Source: Candidatus Borrarchaeum yapensis (GTDB taxonomy: Archaea > Asgardarchaeota > Sifarchaeia > Borrarchaeales > Borrarchaeaceae). Taken from it: 34,362 nt of DNA. The notes under the pieces were generated by a model. It did no database searches. It was not told where the DNA came from and saw only the letters and a program-made list of their open reading frames with translations. Numbering within the stretch: the stretch's first letter is position 1; every line of letters begins with the position of its first letter. The stretch spans positions 1 through 34,362 of the forward strand of contig JAEOSF010000039.1 in assembly GCA_016840515.1 (NCBI GenBank), written 5' to 3'. The position numbers were made by a program, and so were the translations under genes. Shown one piece after another: positions 9,162 through 17,899 of this stretch.

Positions 9162-9230
9162 GAAGCTAATTTCTCGTTTTTTGCCTTGGTGGCACTGGTT
9201 CTAAGCTCTCCTCAGTATAGAGCTTCTTTT
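9162..9230 (+). promoter_or_regulatory. Competing hairpins before trpD (attenuator-like)
   Basis: AAGCTCT (9203-9209) and AGAGCTT (9219-9225) form a perfect 7-bp stem with a 9-base loop, followed by CTTTTATAATTT, which looks like a terminator. The same right arm could instead pair through AGCTTC (9221-9226) with GAAGCT at 9162-9167. The two pairings exclude each other, as in an attenuator. The trpD ribosome-binding site (GGAGAGG, about 9242-9248) lies just downstream. Confidence 0.4.
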
Positions 9231-9253
9231 ATAATTTCTATGGAGAGGATTTT

Positions 9254-10309
9254 ATGGAAATATGTAATTCGATTGAAATGGTTGTAAATAATGAAAACTT
9301 AGCAGAAAATAATGCAAAATCAGTAATGAGGACAATTATGTCAGGGGATGCAACCCCCGCTCAAATAAGTGCATTTTTAATCGCTCTTAGGATGAAAGGT
9401 GAAACAATCGAAGAAATATCGGCTTTCGCTTCTATTATGAGAGAATTTTGTACGCAAATTAATCCGACAGTGGGCAATAGGATGTTAGTAGATACATGTG
9501 GCACTGGCGGTGATAGAATTAATACGTTCAACATATCAACTATTGCATCATTTGTGATTTCTGGAGCTGGAATACCCGTAGCCAAACATGGAAATCGAGC
9601 GGTCTCTAGTAAATGTGGCAGTGCAGATTTACTGGAAGGTTTGGGTGTTAACATAAACGCGTCAGCTGAAATAGTCAGGCACTGCATAGAAAAAATTGGC
9701 ATAGGTTTCATGTTTGCACCGCTTTTTCATCCTGCAATGAAATATGCAATGCCATCTCGACGCGAAATAGGTATAAGAACAGTTTTTAATATCTTAGGTC
9801 CCCTTACAAACCCCGCAAATGCTAAAGCACAGATATTAGGAGTATACACTCCCTATTTGACTGAAAAAATGGCTAAAGTTCTGAATATGCAAGGAGTAGA
9901 TCATGCTCTTGTTTTTCACGGACTTGATGGGCTTGATGAGATTGGTAGTACATGCGAGACACAAATTTCGGAATTAAATGATGGATATGTAGAAACGTAT
10001 ACTGTCACACCAGAGGATTTCGGAATTAAACGCGCAAAACTATCTGAAATTCAAGGAGGGGATCTTGTCAAAAATATTGAAATTTGTTTTCAGATCTTAA
10101 GAGGAAACAATGGTCCAATGCGTGATATAGTTTTGCTGAACGCATCAGCAGGCATTTTTGTGGGAGGAAAGGTGGAAAACATAGCAGAGGGAATCGAAGT
10201 TGCAGAAGAGGTAATAGATTCTGGGGTTGCTTTTAGGAAGCTAAAGGAATTGGTTAGAGGATCAAAAGGATCTCTTAGCGTATTTGAAGACTTGGAGGCT
10301 AAATATTGA
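9254..10309 (+). CDS. trpD: Anthranilate phosphoribosyltransferase
   Basis: Joins anthranilate to PRPP to give phosphoribosyl-anthranilate, the second committed step to tryptophan. The 351-residue product carries the family landmarks: DTCGTGGD (PRPP-binding glycine loop, about 79-86), NISTIASF, KHGNRAVSSKCGSAD (PRPP/Mg and anthranilate site, about 113-127) and GIRTVFNILGPLTNPA. Length is normal (about 340). The ATG has GGAGAGG about five bases upstream. It is the first gene of trpDCFBAEG; its stop overlaps the trpC TTG by 4 bases. It is controlled by the promoter and leader upstream. Confidence 0.95.
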   Translation: MEICNSIEMVVNNENLAENNAKSVMRTIMSGDATPAQISAFLIALRMKGETIEEISAFASIMREFCTQINPTVGNRMLVDTCGTGGDRINTFNISTIASFVISGAGIPVAKHGNRAVSSKCGSADLLEGLGVNINASAEIVRHCIEKIGIGFMFAPLFHPAMKYAMPSRREIGIRTVFNILGPLTNPANAKAQILGVYTPYLTEKMAKVLNMQGVDHALVFHGLDGLDEIGSTCETQISELNDGYVETYTVTPEDFGIKRAKLSEIQGGDLVKNIEICFQILRGNNGPMRDIVLLNASAGIFVGGKVENIAEGIEVAEEVIDSGVAFRKLKELVRGSKGSLSVFEDLEAKY

Positions 10310-11085
10310 ATATTTTAGAAAGAATAGTGCGAGATACAAAGAGAAGAATAGATGACGAATTTTCAGGTTATTCATTTTCTAATAAATCAAGTCATCAACG
10401 AAGAAGTTTAGTCAATGCAATCAAGCTAGCTAAGCCAACAAAGATACCAATAATTTCTGAACTTAAGCCGGCATCCCCTTCTGAAGGCATTATCCTGGAA
10501 AAATATGAACCCACAGAAATAGCCGGTGCAATGATAAGAGGAGGTTGTGTAGGGATAAGTGTTCTTACAGAAGAGCAATATTTCAAAGGCCATTCGGAAA
10601 ATCTCAGAAAAATACGCCAAAATATAGCTGTACCCGTTTTAATGAAAGATTTCATAATTGATGAGCGACAAATTCATAAAGCTGCTGAAATAGGCGCTGA
10701 TGCTGTTTTATTAATTCCTTCTATATGTCCTTTTGAATATTTTATTGACTTAGTTGAATCCTATGGGATGGAAGCACTAGTTGAAGTTCACAACAAAGAC
10801 GAAGTAAAAGAAGTTATGGATAATAACATTAAACTGATAGGGATAAATAATAGAGATCTTACCAGCATGAAAGTAAATTTAGAAAATACAAGACTTCTAG
10901 CACCACTTATTCGTGAATATAATGAAAATACAGTAATCGTTAGTGAAAGCGGGATAAACTCCCATGAGGATGCTAAATATGTTATTTTTCAAGGAGCAGA
11001 TGGAGTACTCGTGGGAACTTCGATTTTGAAAAGCGATGACATTTCCATTAAGATACAAGAAATCGCTGGAGGAATAAGTCCTTGA
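10306..11085 (+). CDS. trpC: Indole-3-glycerol-phosphate synthase
   Basis: Closes the indole ring by decarboxylating carboxyphenylamino-deoxyribulose phosphate. The 259-residue TIM barrel shows ELKPASPSEG (catalytic Lys at the end of strand 1), FKGHSENL, VLMKDFIID (catalytic Lys), EVHN (Glu), IGINNRDL and VSESGI, followed by the phosphate loop GVLVGTS. Start is TTG, overlapping the trpD stop (TTGA), so translation is coupled. Its own TGA overlaps the trpF TTG. Nothing essential is missing. Confidence 0.95.
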   Translation: MNILERIVRDTKRRIDDEFSGYSFSNKSSHQRRSLVNAIKLAKPTKIPIISELKPASPSEGIILEKYEPTEIAGAMIRGGCVGISVLTEEQYFKGHSENLRKIRQNIAVPVLMKDFIIDERQIHKAAEIGADAVLLIPSICPFEYFIDLVESYGMEALVEVHNKDEVKEVMDNNIKLIGINNRDLTSMKVNLENTRLLAPLIREYNENTVIVSESGINSHEDAKYVIFQGADGVLVGTSILKSDDISIKIQEIAGGISP

Positions 11086-11750
11086 AAGTTAAGATCTGTG
11101 GCATTAAAAGCATTCAAGACGCCTTATTTACTGCAAAAAGTGGTGCAGATGCTATAGGATGTATTGTTAACATCTCTAGAAGTCCAAGAAATGTTGATAT
11201 TGATCAGGCTAAAAAAATATTTGATTCTTTACCCCCATTTGTGTCATCTGTAGCTGTTTTGCATCCAAAGAATATGGAAGATATTATAAATTCTATCAAT
11301 AGGCTTCAGCCTTCTGCAGTTCAAATACATGGAAATAACCTGAAATTTCATGAAATTGAAAAATTATCAAAGATAATGAAGCAAACTAAATTAATTCAAT
11401 CACTTGCTATTGATATAAGCACAGGAAGAACTAATTGTGTTGATTCTGATCCATTAAAGGTTGCATTAAAACTTTCAAAAGTCGTAGCAGCTATTCATAT
11501 CGACAGTTCAGTTAATGGTGCTTCTGGCGGTACGGGGAGATGTTTCAATTGGAGCATTGCCAAAACTATCAAAGACCAAGTTAATGTGCCAATTATCTTG
11601 GCTGGTGGTTTAAACCCTAGTAATGTGGCAGAAGGAATAACTTATGTTAAACCTTTTGCAGTTGATGTTTCTAGTGGCGTGGAAGAACGTCCTGGAGTAA
11701 AGTCGTATCAAAAAATTCGTGAGTTCATACAAAGATCAAAGGAGGCATGA
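11082..11750 (+). CDS. trpF: Phosphoribosylanthranilate isomerase
   Basis: Isomerises phosphoribosyl-anthranilate to the ketose form used by TrpC. The 222-residue TIM barrel has the general-base Cys in KVKICGI (C6), the PSAVQIHG strand, the general-acid Asp in [16 protein letters not shown], then [11 protein letters not shown] and [14 protein letters not shown]. Start is TTG overlapping the trpC stop by 4 bases; the stop overlaps the trpB ATG by 4 bases. TrpF is a separate protein here, not fused to TrpC. Confidence 0.94.
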   Translation: MKVKICGIKSIQDALFTAKSGADAIGCIVNISRSPRNVDIDQAKKIFDSLPPFVSSVAVLHPKNMEDIINSINRLQPSAVQIHGNNLKFHEIEKLSKIMKQTKLIQSLAIDISTGRTNCVDSDPLKVALKLSKVVAAIHIDSSVNGASGGTGRCFNWSIAKTIKDQVNVPIILAGGLNPSNVAEGITYVKPFAVDVSSGVEERPGVKSYQKIREFIQRSKEA

Positions 11751-12952
11751 AAATTAAAGAACATTTTGATTATTATGGAAAATTTCCTGATAATTTAGGG
11801 CATTTTGGAGAGTTTGGTGGAAGATACGTTCCAGAACTCTTGATTCCAATTCTTGAAGAATTGGAAAATTCTTTTAACATATTATATGATTCTGAAGAAT
11901 TTCAACAGGAACTATCTTCTCTCTACCAGAACTATGCAGGACGCCCAACTCCGCTTTACTTTTGCGAAAGAATTTCAGAGGAATTTAATTGCAAAGTTTA
12001 TTTTAAAAGGGAAGATTTGGTTCATGGAGGCGCACATAAACTCAATAATACACTTGGGCAAGCATTACTTGCAGCAAAAATGGGAAAAAAGCGTTTAATT
12101 GCGGAAACTGGGGCGGGTCAACATGGTTTTGCTACTGCCATTGCTGGTGCTAAATTAGGACTTAAAACAGAAGTCTATATGGGGGCAAAAGATGTCGAGC
12201 GTCAACAACTTAATGTTCTTAGAATGAAGCTTCTTGGCGCTAAAGTCATTCCTGTTCATTCAGGAAGCCAGACTCTCAAAGATTCAATTAATGACGCGTT
12301 AAGGGACTGGATCACAAACATACAAAATACGTTTTATGTTATAGGCTCAGTTGTTGGCCCACATCCATATCCAATTATTGTGAGAGAATTCCAGAGAGTG
12401 ATAGGCAAAGAAATTAAAAACCAGATCATGAAAATAGAAGGAAGGCTTCCAGACGCTATTATAGCCTGCATTGGTGGTGGGTCAAACGCAATGGGAGCCT
12501 TTTATGATTTCATAGAAGACGGTTCAGTTGAATTAATAGGTGTTGAGGCTGGTGGAAAAGGGCTGGAAGGAAACAAACATGGGGCTTCTCTTTTTGCAGG
12601 TACTAAAGGAATCTTACATGGCTCCTTAACCTACATCTTACAGGATAGTTTTGGACAGATTAATGAATCGCATAGCATTTCTGCAGGACTAGATTATCCA
12701 GGTGTGGGTCCAGAGCATGCTTTGCTCAAAGAACTTGGTCGTCTTAAACTTGGTTCAATACTTGATGAAGAAGCGATTGAGGCTTTAAAATTCTGTAGCA
12801 CTTTGGAGGGTATTATTCCCGCACTAGAATCTTCTCATGCAATAGCGTATGCAATGAAAACATCACATCTCTATGATAAGGACGATATAATTATAATTAA
12901 TCTCTCAGGATCTGGTTCAAAGGATCTTGGAATAATACAAGCCTATTTGTAA
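11747..12952 (+). CDS. trpB: Tryptophan synthase beta chain (TrpB1 type)
   Basis: Joins indole to serine with PLP to make tryptophan, in a complex with TrpA. The 401-residue protein opens with [11 protein letters not shown], has the PLP lysine K98 in HGGAHKLNN, catalytic E120 in AETGAGQHG, and the phosphate loop [17 protein letters not shown] in place of the common HTGAHK also occurs in Thermococcus-type enzymes. Near the C-terminus the usual SGRGDKD reads SGSGSKD (387-393): Arg and Asp are both replaced by Ser. The Ser that contacts the PLP ring (S387) is kept. The ATG overlaps the trpF stop, and GGAGG lies only one base before it, unusually close. The trpA gene follows after 12 bases with its own strong site. 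Confidence 0.94.
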   Translation: MKIKEHFDYYGKFPDNLGHFGEFGGRYVPELLIPILEELENSFNILYDSEEFQQELSSLYQNYAGRPTPLYFCERISEEFNCKVYFKREDLVHGGAHKLNNTLGQALLAAKMGKKRLIAETGAGQHGFATAIAGAKLGLKTEVYMGAKDVERQQLNVLRMKLLGAKVIPVHSGSQTLKDSINDALRDWITNIQNTFYVIGSVVGPHPYPIIVREFQRVIGKEIKNQIMKIEGRLPDAIIACIGGGSNAMGAFYDFIEDGSVELIGVEAGGKGLEGNKHGASLFAGTKGILHGSLTYILQDSFGQINESHSISAGLDYPGVGPEHALLKELGRLKLGSILDEEAIEALKFCSTLEGIIPALESSHAIAYAMKTSHLYDKDDIIIINLSGSGSKDLGIIQAYL

Positions 12953-12964
12953 GGAGGTAAAACA

Positions 12965-13786
12965 TTGTCAAGGCTTAATAATACATTTACAACTTTGCAA
13001 AAAAGGAATGAAAAGGCATTTATTCCATATATAACGCTCGGTGACCCGTCTCCAGAGTTTTCTCTGAAGTTAATTAGAAAATTGCAGGAAAATGGTGCAG
13101 ATATTATAGAACTTGGAATTCCGTTTTCAGATCCAATCGCTGATGGACCAACTATCCAAGCATCTTCGATGAGAGCTTTAAAAGCGGGTATGACAACTGA
13201 TCTAGCATTCAAGTTAGTTAAAGAGATTAGAAACACTCTAGAGATTCCGCTTGTCTTTTTAACCTACTATAACATCATTTTTCAAAGAAATGTGCAAAGA
13301 TTTTTCACGGATTGTTCAGATGTCGGCATTGACGGAGTAATTGTTCCGGATCTACCTATTGAAGAAGCAGAGCACGCTTTAAAGGCTGCAAATGCAAATA
13401 ATGTTGATATAATTTTCACAATTGCCCCAACTACCGTCACTAATCGTTTAAATAAGATATTAAAGCATGCTAATGGATTTCTTTATTTAGTTGGCCTACT
13501 TGGAACAACTGGCGCTAGAATGTCGCTTTCAAATCTTACTAAGACAACATTAGAGAGAATACAGCCACTTACAAAGGATAGAATTCCTGTTTCAGTAGGA
13601 TTTGGTATTTCAAAGCCAGAACACGTTAAAGAGTTGAACCGTGCTGAAGCTGATGGTATTATTGTAGGATCTGCTATTATAGACCTGCTTGCTAAAAATT
13701 TAACTGACGAAGATATTGCACTTGAAAAAATAAGTGAATTTACTGCTACAATGAAAGCTATGACACTTCCTAATGCCTTAACATGA
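12965..13786 (+). CDS. trpA: Tryptophan synthase alpha chain
   Basis: Cleaves indole-3-glycerol phosphate and passes indole through a tunnel to TrpB. The 273-residue TIM barrel shows the two catalytic acids in IIELGIPFSDPIADGPTIQ (Glu of ELG, Asp of DPIADG), VPDLPIEEA, FLYLVGLLGTTGAR and the phosphate loop VGFGISKPEH. The start is TTG with an exceptionally good AAGGAGGT site about six bases upstream, which strongly supports it. Adjacent trpB provides its partner. Confidence 0.95.
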   Translation: MSRLNNTFTTLQKRNEKAFIPYITLGDPSPEFSLKLIRKLQENGADIIELGIPFSDPIADGPTIQASSMRALKAGMTTDLAFKLVKEIRNTLEIPLVFLTYYNIIFQRNVQRFFTDCSDVGIDGVIVPDLPIEEAEHALKAANANNVDIIFTIAPTTVTNRLNKILKHANGFLYLVGLLGTTGARMSLSNLTKTTLERIQPLTKDRIPVSVGFGISKPEHVKELNRAEADGIIVGSAIIDLLAKNLTDEDIALEKISEFTATMKAMTLPNALT

Positions 13787-13816
13787 AGTTTTAATAAGAA
13801 TAAGAAGAAAGGAGAG

Positions 13817-15319
13817 TTGATTGAGCTGCAATTTGATATGCACATTAAGCATTTAGGCGACGGATACGATATCTTCAATCTCTTTAGGTATTTAATCGAT
13901 GATTTGGAACCACGTTATTATTTTCTTCTTGAATCAGTAGACGAATTTAGCACAGAGCCGTTGTTCTCTTTTATTTGCTTAGAACCAAATTATATCTTAA
14001 AAATAAATGACGGTCATAAGACAGAAGAAATATTGACAGAACAGGGTACACAGATATTAGATGATTTAAATTCATTGGAATTAAGAGATAAAGGCGATAG
14101 AATTTTTGATGATCGCAGTGATTATAAAATTGAAGCCTTGGATATATTGTCACAGCATTTCCCATCGAACACTTCCAGTTTCCCTGAAATCTTTCCAAGA
14201 CGTGTGATGTGCGGAGGATATTTGGGATATTTAGGCTACGACATTGTCGCCCCTGTGGTAGGGTTCAAAAGTACAGCTAAAACTCCCGATATTATGATGG
14301 GGATGCATACAAAGGTATTGATTTACAACCATAAAACACAAGCACTGTTCCTTATTGATAATAGCTTCAACAAGTACGAACCCGATTTAAAACTTGAAAA
14401 TTCAATTCGTAAATTTAAGGAAAAGCACAAGTATCAAAAATTTTCAAATTTAGAAGATACATATCCAGAAATTGACTTTGACGTTGATGAGTTTCCATCG
14501 AATATTGCACAATCGAAATTTTCTGATATGATTGAAAAGACCAAAGACTATATTCTCGAAGGAGATATTTTTCAAGCCGTCATTTCGAGAAAGGTCTCAG
14601 TTCCCTCGTATGGGGATGATTTAAGCATATATGGGGCTTTAAGAAAACTTAATCCCAGTCCATATATGTACTATCTCAATTTTGAAGAGTTCCGAATAAT
14701 CGGAAGTAGTCCTGAGGCACTGGTCACAAATGATCAAAACACTATTTACACTGTTCCTATTGCTGGTACTCGAAGGAGAGGAAAAACGCCTAATGATGAA
14801 ATAAGAATGGAGAATGAGTTAATAAATGATCCCAAAGAGATAGCAGAACACTTAATGCTTGTTGATTTAGCAAGAAACGATTTAGCGAAAATTTCCCTTC
14901 CTGGAACAGTTCACCCTACTAATTTTATGAAAATACGGAAATATCGTAATGTAATGCATATTGTAACAAATCTTCAAAGTAAAATGCAGCATGGTCTAAC
15001 ATCTTTTGACTTAGTTAAAAGCATGTTTCCTGCTGGAACAGTTTCTGGTGCTCCCAAATTGAGAGCAATGGAAATTATCCAAGAAGTTGAAGTTGATAAT
15101 AGGGGGGCTTATGCAGGAGCAGTAGGATATTTTTCATTGAATGGTGATTGTGATTTGGCAATAACAATCCGTAGTCTATATTTATTGAACAAAACAGTTA
15201 CTGCACAGGCTGGAGGAGGCATAGTTGCTGATTCTGATCCACGTTTGGAATGGATCGAAACAAAAAATAAGCTTAGAAGTTTGTTAACAGCGGTAAAAAT
15301 GGCGGAAGTGTTACAATGA
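13817..15319 (+). CDS. trpE: Anthranilate synthase component I
   Basis: Converts chorismate to anthranilate using ammonia delivered by TrpG. The 500-residue protein has the N-terminal allosteric tryptophan-site motif LLES followed by a Ser/Phe strand (LFSFI). The chorismate-binding core contains EGDIFQAVISR, LNPSPYMYYL, GSSPEALV, PIAGTRRRG, DLARNDL, MFPAGTVSGAPK, RGAYAGAVGY and the AGGGIVADSDP end with catalytic Glu. The LLES motif suggests feedback inhibition by tryptophan. The TTG used as start has AAAGGAG only about two bases before it; no better in-frame start is visible before an ATG seven codons in, so the exact start is uncertain. Its stop overlaps the trpG ATG (ATGA). Confidence 0.94.
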   Translation: MIELQFDMHIKHLGDGYDIFNLFRYLIDDLEPRYYFLLESVDEFSTEPLFSFICLEPNYILKINDGHKTEEILTEQGTQILDDLNSLELRDKGDRIFDDRSDYKIEALDILSQHFPSNTSSFPEIFPRRVMCGGYLGYLGYDIVAPVVGFKSTAKTPDIMMGMHTKVLIYNHKTQALFLIDNSFNKYEPDLKLENSIRKFKEKHKYQKFSNLEDTYPEIDFDVDEFPSNIAQSKFSDMIEKTKDYILEGDIFQAVISRKVSVPSYGDDLSIYGALRKLNPSPYMYYLNFEEFRIIGSSPEALVTNDQNTIYTVPIAGTRRRGKTPNDEIRMENELINDPKEIAEHLMLVDLARNDLAKISLPGTVHPTNFMKIRKYRNVMHIVTNLQSKMQHGLTSFDLVKSMFPAGTVSGAPKLRAMEIIQEVEVDNRGAYAGAVGYFSLNGDCDLAITIRSLYLLNKTVTAQAGGGIVADSDPRLEWIETKNKLRSLLTAVKMAEVLQ

Positions 15320-15921
15320 AGATATTGATCATTAACAACAAAGACAGTTTTGTATATAACCTTGTAGATTATGTATCTCGGATAGCTCAATGCAATGTAA
15401 CAATAGTTCCTAATACCTTTTCGTTGAATCTTATAGAAGAACTGAAACCTACTCGAATAATAATTAGTCCTGGTCCTGGCCATCCCCAACAAACAGGTAA
15501 TGTTATCCCACTGATCAAAAAATATTACAAAAGGATTCCAATTTTGGGAGTTTGCTTAGGTCATCAGGCAATAGCGGAGGCATTTGAAGCGGATGTTAAA
15601 AAAGCAAAGGTAGGACCTAGACATGGAAAAATCTCCAATATTTTTCATGATGGCAAGACAATATATCAAGGAATTCCAAAGCCTTTTGAAGGGATGCGAT
15701 ATCATTCTCTTGAAGTTGTAGAAGATTCACTGCCTGATTGCTTAGAGATATCGTCTATAGCAGATGATAAAACAATTATGGGGATTCGACATAAAAACGC
15801 ACCACTAGAAGGAGTACAATTCCACCCTGAGTCGATTTCAACGAATGAAGGATTAGATATCCTTAAAAATTTTGTAAAGATCAATTTTTCAGAGAAAGCA
15901 GAAACAATGGCGTATGCATAA
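15316..15921 (+). CDS. trpG: Anthranilate synthase component II (glutamine amidotransferase)
   Basis: Hydrolyses glutamine and channels ammonia to TrpE. The 201-residue class I amidotransferase shows NNKDSFVYNL, SPGPGHP, the nucleophile Cys in LGVCLGHQAI, the RYHSL strand and the His/Glu of the triad in GVQFHPES. The ATG overlaps the trpE stop by 4 bases. It could also serve para-aminobenzoate synthesis, as in organisms with one shared subunit. It ends the trp operon, converging on purM with only 30 bp between; a short T run on the + strand (about 15946-15953) may stop transcription. Confidence 0.93.
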   Translation: MKILIINNKDSFVYNLVDYVSRIAQCNVTIVPNTFSLNLIEELKPTRIIISPGPGHPQQTGNVIPLIKKYYKRIPILGVCLGHQAIAEAFEADVKKAKVGPRHGKISNIFHDGKTIYQGIPKPFEGMRYHSLEVVEDSLPDCLEISSIADDKTIMGIRHKNAPLEGVQFHPESISTNEGLDILKNFVKINFSEKAETMAYA

Positions 15922-15951
15922 TTCCACAAAAATAAGCTATCTTCCACTTTT

Positions 15952-17085
15952 TTATAATGAGCCTTTGAAAATCACGTTTTTAGGTTTAATTATGACTTGC
16001 TTTTCTCCTGTTTCTACAAAACCCAGTTTATACAATTCTATTTCATTTTTTTCTGTAATTCGTCTTATTGTTTCTTCATCATCTTTGGGTGCAATCAATG
16101 TAATAAAAACGCCCATGTTCCATACTTGGTAGTTTTCCGAGTCAGAAACATTGAAGCCAAATTCTTTGCCAAATTCAATCAGAGACTGAAATAATATAGG
16201 CGGCTCTGGCACTTTTTCTATGACATACGAAAAAGGAAATCTAGCACGCGCTATCTTTTTCCATCCATGCCCGGTTATTGGCGCAATATAATGCAAGTCG
16301 ACTCCTTTATCAAGCATTTCAATTATGGGGCGTACATAGATCGGGGTTGGTGTTAATAGTTCCTGGCCTAATTCTCTACCATTAGATAATTTTGTAAAAT
16401 AGCCTTCAGGTAATTTTTCAGCAATAGTTCGTGCCTTTGAAACACCGTTTGAGCATATTCCACCGCTAGGAAGGCCATAGATACAATCTCCACTTTTTAT
16501 CTTCTGACCATACATAAAACGACTTTTTGGTTTAATGATGCCAACAGAGGCACCAGCTAAATCTAAAGTTTCAGGATAAACTACATTTTGCAAGGTAGGG
16601 GTTTCACCACATGGTATAGCGCAACCTGCTAGTTCTGCAGCAACTTTAAAACCATATAGTAATTCATCTACCCTTTCAAGATCTTTGAACCAATTAGAAT
16701 CTCCTGCTGTTATCAAATCTCCATAAGCAATTGGGTCTGCACCTACTGCTAATAAATCGATAAGAGACATGGCTACAGTATCTTGTCCAATAAACCGATA
16801 AGCTTCTTTAGCCTTCATTTTATCTGCAATTTCTTTTTTATCAGTTAATTCTTGATATATTCTATCTGCAATCACATTTTTTGTTCCGAGTCCCTCAACA
16901 TTAAACGCTAACATAAAATCATAATCAAGGAAATCCAATACAGCTGCGGTTTCACCAACGGGGGCGACTCTTATTCTTAATCTATCTTCAATTGTTCCAA
17001 ATGTTGATTGAAATAATTCTAAAGCTTTCCTTTTAACTGGATCTAAAATATCGTAATCCACTACGTCTGAATATCGCATTTTCAT
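15952..17085 (-). CDS. purM: Phosphoribosylformylglycinamidine cyclo-ligase (AIR synthetase)
   Basis: Closes the imidazole ring of AIR with ATP, step 5 of purine synthesis. The 377-residue protein belongs to the PurM/PurL superfamily: an N-terminal Gly/Asp region (FNVEGLGTKN in place of the common DGVGTK), MSLIDLLAVGADPIAYGD, GCAIPCGETPT, the GLPSGGICSNGVSKAR nucleotide loop and the IAPITGHGWKKIAR stretch near the C-terminus. It is the last gene of the leftward purine operon, nine bases after purQ, with a short spacer holding GATGAG before the ATG. Confidence 0.92.
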   Translation of the reverse strand: MKMRYSDVVDYDILDPVKRKALELFQSTFGTIEDRLRIRVAPVGETAAVLDFLDYDFMLAFNVEGLGTKNVIADRIYQELTDKKEIADKMKAKEAYRFIGQDTVAMSLIDLLAVGADPIAYGDLITAGDSNWFKDLERVDELLYGFKVAAELAGCAIPCGETPTLQNVVYPETLDLAGASVGIIKPKSRFMYGQKIKSGDCIYGLPSGGICSNGVSKARTIAEKLPEGYFTKLSNGRELGQELLTPTPIYVRPIIEMLDKGVDLHYIAPITGHGWKKIARARFPFSYVIEKVPEPPILFQSLIEFGKEFGFNVSDSENYQVWNMGVFITLIAPKDDEETIRRITEKNEIELYKLGFVETGEKQVIIKPKNVIFKGSL

Positions 17086-17094
17086 CTCATCTAA

Positions 17095-17898
17095 CTAAAT
17101 TAAATGCTCTCTTACGTATTCAATTCCATTTCTTGATATTTGTATACCTGGTCCTTCGCTAGGTAATTTCCCTTCAATTTTCAATCTATGCCATTTAGGA
17201 TGATTATAAGGTGACCAAAATGCCTCTCTATGTGGCATTAATCCAAAAATTCTTCCTGTTGGATCACAAATCCCAGCAATAGCCATATCAGAGCCGTTTG
17301 GATTATTGGGATATTCCATAGTAGGTTTTCCATCAATTGGATCCGCATAAAATAAGACTATTTGGTCACTATTATTTAATTCATCTAAAACAGATGGATC
17401 AGTCCTAATCTTTCCTTCACCATGTCTAACCGGAAGGAAGATGTTTTCTATACCTTTTGTCCAAATGCAATTTGAATCTTTGTTTACGCTAAGATGAACC
17501 CATCTGTCTTCAAATTTTCCAGAATCATTGTAAATTAACGTAATTCTTTGAGTTTTATAATCACCATCAAATCCGGGTAAGAGTCCGGCTTTTACCAACG
17601 TCTGAAAGCCGTTACATACCCCAATTATAAGTTTACCAGCTTGAATGAACTCTTGAAGTTCTTCTTCTAAATTATATCTTAATCTATTTGCGTGTATTAT
17701 ACCAGCAGTAATATGATCTCCATCTACAAAACCACCGATAAGATCAATTACATGATATTCTCTTAGCATTTTCGGTTTATTTATTAAGTCGTTGATGTGA
17801 ACTTTATCTACTTCAGCACCCAGTAATCTGTATATGTAAACCGTTTCTTCTTCACAATTTAATCCATATCCAACTGGAACTAAAACTCTTGGTTTCAT
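17095..17898 (-). CDS. purQ: Phosphoribosylformylglycinamidine synthase, glutaminase subunit
   Basis: Supplies ammonia from glutamine to PurL for FGAM formation. The 267-residue class I amidotransferase has the nucleophile Cys in IGVCNGFQ and the His-Glu pair in GLMPHREAF. Most relatives have MPHPE, but the H-x-E spacing is kept. It is longer than the Bacillus type (about 227) and resembles the longer PurQ forms paired with PurS-fused PurL. The ATG lies one base after the purL stop, so the two subunits are translationally coupled in a fixed order. Confidence 0.92.
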   Translation of the reverse strand: MKPRVLVPVGYGLNCEEETVYIYRLLGAEVDKVHINDLINKPKMLREYHVIDLIGGFVDGDHITAGIIHANRLRYNLEEELQEFIQAGKLIIGVCNGFQTLVKAGLLPGFDGDYKTQRITLIYNDSGKFEDRWVHLSVNKDSNCIWTKGIENIFLPVRHGEGKIRTDPSVLDELNNSDQIVLFYADPIDGKPTMEYPNNPNGSDMAIAGICDPTGRIFGLMPHREAFWSPYNHPKWHRLKIEGKLPSEGPGIQISRNGIEYVREHLI

Positions 17899-17899
17899 C

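Noticed and set aside
8930..9253. A T-box or TRAP-type control site in the trp leader.
   Set aside because: No T-box sequence, specifier loop or series of GAG/TAG repeats is seen; the hairpin-plus-uORF reading fits better.
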